DNA from: Anaerocolumna sp. MB42-C2
GTDB taxonomy: Bacteria; Bacillota; Clostridia; Lachnospirales; Lachnospiraceae
Direction: 5' to 3'
DNA: 64,000 bases
Assembly: GCF_030913705.1 (NCBI RefSeq)
Contig: NZ_CP133190.1
Span: 1,922,001-1,986,000 of the forward strand
Below, one piece after another: positions 62,143 to 64,000 of the stretch (positions are counted from its first letter, which is position 1; the number at the start of each line of letters is the position of its first letter). The notes below the pieces were generated by a model. That model searched no databases. It was not told the origin of the DNA and saw only the letters and a program-made list of their open reading frames with translations. Both the position numbers and the translations under genes were made by a program.

Positions 62143-63417
62143 CTATTCTTCTTCCCTGTTTTTTAAATATAACCTGATTAATGCCACGGAAAGAATAATA
62201 CATACGCAACCTAATATAGCCAAAACAATACCCATCGTGGTTAATTTTGCTTTATATTCTTCCGATTGCATTAAATTACCGGACATTACCACCTTATTGC
62301 CTTCTCTGTTTTTGGTATACCTCTGTAAGGTTTCTTCTACTCTGTCATATTGATAAAATCCTGTCTCACCAGCTTCATTTTTCACATATAAAAGCAGGAA
62401 ATCACTATTCAGATCATTTTCAGGCGTATACGCACTTACTGTTACATCATCTAATATTAATGAAGTCTTACTATATCCATCCGGTATAACAACATCATCA
62501 TCTGGTTTAAGAATTTGATAACGGTAACCATTCTGTATATACATATCTTTACCATCTTTTATAATGAGTAGATTACCTATTTCTGCTGATTTATCTTCTA
62601 TACTGCCGTTCCTTTCTGAATCCGAATCCAGGTTATCCTCTGATTCTGAAGTCTCAATTGTTTCTACCGTTTCCTTTTCAACTGCTTCCTTTCGGGTCGC
62701 AGTAATTATATATTCTTTCGTTTCTCCTGATTCCGCTTTCACCTTTACCATGATTTTATTATTACCCACATCAAGATTTTCATTACCCTCAACCGTTACC
62801 TTGGCATTATCATCCTCCGGTACTGCACTTAATATTATTTTGCTGTTTTCATAATCAATTTTTGTTGTATATTCTGTAATTTTGGGATCAAATTTTGGTT
62901 TTAAACTGCCGGGATTTATTTTTAAACTTTTGAGATTATTATTGTCTGAAGCTGTTTTTGCTGCTATGACACGGATATCAAGCCGGTTGCTGGATACTGA
63001 CATAGCAGTTCCTGTTTCAAATTCATATATTTCCGCTTTATCTTTAATTCCAATTTCGCTTACACCTATCGCTTTTGCTTTAAATCTCATAATATACTTT
63101 CTGGATGATTCTTTATTTACCGTATTTTTATCGGTGAGTTTTAATAATCCCTCCCCGCCGGCTATAAAGGCTGCATCATTTTCAAATTCCAGTATATCAG
63201 CATTATATGTTATATATGCTTCAAAATCTCCTAACATAGCATCAGAAGATATAGAAAGACTAACAGTAATTTCGTCTCCAACCACTACAGATTCCTCACC
63301 TGTACTTATATTAACTGTTGCGCTGGCTGCTCTGCAAAAAGTATAGGGTATTAATATAAGTAAAACAATTAAAGCTAATAAGAAACATTGTTTATAAATT
63401 TTTTTATAGATTTTCAT
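62143..63417 (-). CDS. Secreted/anchored protein with cohesin and cadherin-like domains
   Basis: A 424-residue protein. Signal peptide about 1-30 (LLALIVLLILIPYTFCRAAS), a cohesin-type domain about 33-155 (VVVGDEITVSLSISSDAMLGDFEAYITYNADILEF, quoted in two parts: VVVGDEITVSL and YITYNADILEF), a cadherin-like beta-sandwich about 160-245 (SLKINPGSLKPKFDPKITEYT), a Glu/Ser linker and a C-terminal membrane helix about 396-418 with KNREEE tail. It is likely displayed on the cell surface or spore exterior. The ligand is unknown. The upstream neighbour has the same cadherin-like domain. Confidence 0.82.
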   Translation of the reverse strand: MKIYKKIYKQCFLLALIVLLILIPYTFCRAASATVNISTGEESVVVGDEITVSLSISSDAMLGDFEAYITYNADILEFENDAAFIAGGEGLLKLTDKNTVNKESSRKYIMRFKAKAIGVSEIGIKDKAEIYEFETGTAMSVSSNRLDIRVIAAKTASDNNNLKSLKINPGSLKPKFDPKITEYTTKIDYENSKIILSAVPEDDNAKVTVEGNENLDVGNNKIMVKVKAESGETKEYIITATRKEAVEKETVETIETSESEDNLDSDSERNGSIEDKSAEIGNLLIIKDGKDMYIQNGYRYQILKPDDDVVIPDGYSKTSLILDDVTVSAYTPENDLNSDFLLLYVKNEAGETGFYQYDRVEETLQRYTKNREGNKVVMSGNLMQSEEYKAKLTTMGIVLAILGCVCIILSVALIRLYLKNREEE

Positions 63418-63495
63418 TGGTTTCTCCTTTATCTTAAGTATTCCATTGAGTATAATTTCATATTCGTAAACATAGGAACAGTCACTTAGGTTTCT

Positions 63496-63583
63496 TAAGA
63501 AAAAGAACCTGCAAAAACCCTGATTGAAACACTTTTATGAAATTTATCATAAGTGCTTTTTAACAAAGTTTGAAACAGGTTCT
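63496..63583 (-). terminator. Branched terminator after the partial surface-protein gene
   Basis: AGAACCTG (63504-63511) pairs with CAGGTTCT (63576-63583) around an inner CACTT...AAGTG hairpin. On the minus strand it is followed by TTTTCTTAAG, closing the upstream gene. Confidence 0.55.
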
Positions 63584-63609
63584 GATTTCCTAAGCAGGAT
63601 TATCTCCCA

Positions 63610-64000
63610 TTATTCTCTTACGGCATTGATCAGATATTCCCTGACATCGCCATTTTCTGCTGTAACAGTTATTATTACTTCATTATTTCCCTCATTCAAC
63701 GGAATAAATCCTGTTCCTGTAATGCTGGCTTTTTTGCTGACCGTTGTTGCAGTAACATTTATCTCTTCTATGTCAGCTTCAACAATGATAGAATATTCCT
63801 GTTCTTTCGTCAAATCAAAAGTTGGGGTTAAACTATAACCGTCGACTTTTAGGGTTTTCAGCCAATTATTTGGATTACAAACCGTTTCCGGCATCGGACA
63901 TGGTTCGTCAGGCATATTTTCGTACACCGGAATACTGAATGCAATAGGAATCTCTGACATTACACTATATGCAGCAAAAGTTTTTTTGGACTCTGCATTA
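63610..64000 (-). CDS. Surface protein C-terminus with cadherin-like domain (start beyond window)
   Basis: The frame is open through 64000, so the N-terminus is missing; the ATG at 63960 is probably internal because the reading continues upstream (NAESKKTFAAYSV). Visible: an IPVYENMP segment, then a cadherin-like beta-sandwich (LKTLKVDGYSLTPTFDLTKE to the C-terminal REYLINAVRE). This ending resembles secreted Lachnospiraceae wall hydrolases with SH3/cadherin-like modules, but the catalytic part, if any, lies outside. Confidence 0.72.
   Translation of the reverse strand, partial: NAESKKTFAAYSVMSEIPIAFSIPVYENMPDEPCPMPETVCNPNNWLKTLKVDGYSLTPTFDLTKEQEYSIIVEADIEEINVTATTVSKKASITGTGFIPLNEGNNEVIITVTAENGDVREYLINAVRE

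Overview
The window looks like chromosome of a low-GC Gram-positive anaerobe of the Lachnospiraceae (Clostridium cluster XIVa, Lachnoclostridium-like). Reasons: AT-rich coding sequence with GGAGG ribosome sites and frequent TTG/GTG starts; YesM/YesN-type two-component control of CUT1 sugar transporters; the clostridial SCIFF peptide and its radical-SAM maturase; a CD3324-family protein; HemZ, McsA/McsB/ClpC and a Rel-apt-recJ cluster. This assignment rests on recognised families, not on a database search.

Layout. (1) 1-15.4 kb is a plant-polysaccharide locus: a truncated DUF5060/DUF4038 glycoside hydrolase, two sugar ABC importers (each one lipoprotein plus two permeases, no ATPase, so a shared MsmK-type ATPase elsewhere is expected), a LacI regulator, a GH78 alpha-L-rhamnosidase, and a divergent histidine kinase/AraC response regulator pair. 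(2) 15.6-18 kb holds a medium-chain zinc dehydrogenase and a ROK regulator. (3) 18-32.4 kb is a long minus-strand housekeeping block: recJ, apt, rel, an MBL hydrolase, hemZ, an HD-GYP protein, hisS, a Dabb protein and aspS, preceded by the SCIFF peptide scfA, its maturase scfB and a TIGR04086 membrane protein. (4) 33.5-38.5 kb is a GC-richer, apparently acquired lantibiotic-immunity module (two-component system, ABC transporter, small membrane protein), followed by a frameshifted HTH pseudogene and integrative-element-like scraps. (5) 38.8-47.6 kb has yajC, tgt, a GGDEF-EAL protein, an HPr-like protein and a MoxR/DUF58/membrane-protein operon ending beside tRNA-Trp. (6) 47.6-55.3 kb is accessory: MFS transporter, a rubrerythrin with an altered metal motif, CD3324, DUF1062, DJ-1/PfpI, isochorismatase and DinB genes, a 53-aa protein and a soluble MCP. 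(7) 55.4-64 kb has radA, a conserved hypothetical, the clpC-mcsB-mcsA operon led by a GntR/YtrA-type regulator, and two extracellular proteins with cohesin/cadherin-like domains.

The most unusual non-coding signals are: a structured repeat in three copies (two in the SBP-permease spacer of the first sugar operon, one in the recJ-apt spacer) with compensatory changes in its stems; a 163-170 bp terminal-inverted-repeat element present twice 11 kb apart; paired 23-bp-spaced direct repeats that probably bind the AraC regulator; a 9-codon leader peptide whose stop codon overlaps a hairpin before the CD3324 gene; and a tRNA-Trp terminator encoded inside the last codons of the convergent protein gene. 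No CRISPR array, complete insertion sequence, rRNA or replication origin was seen.
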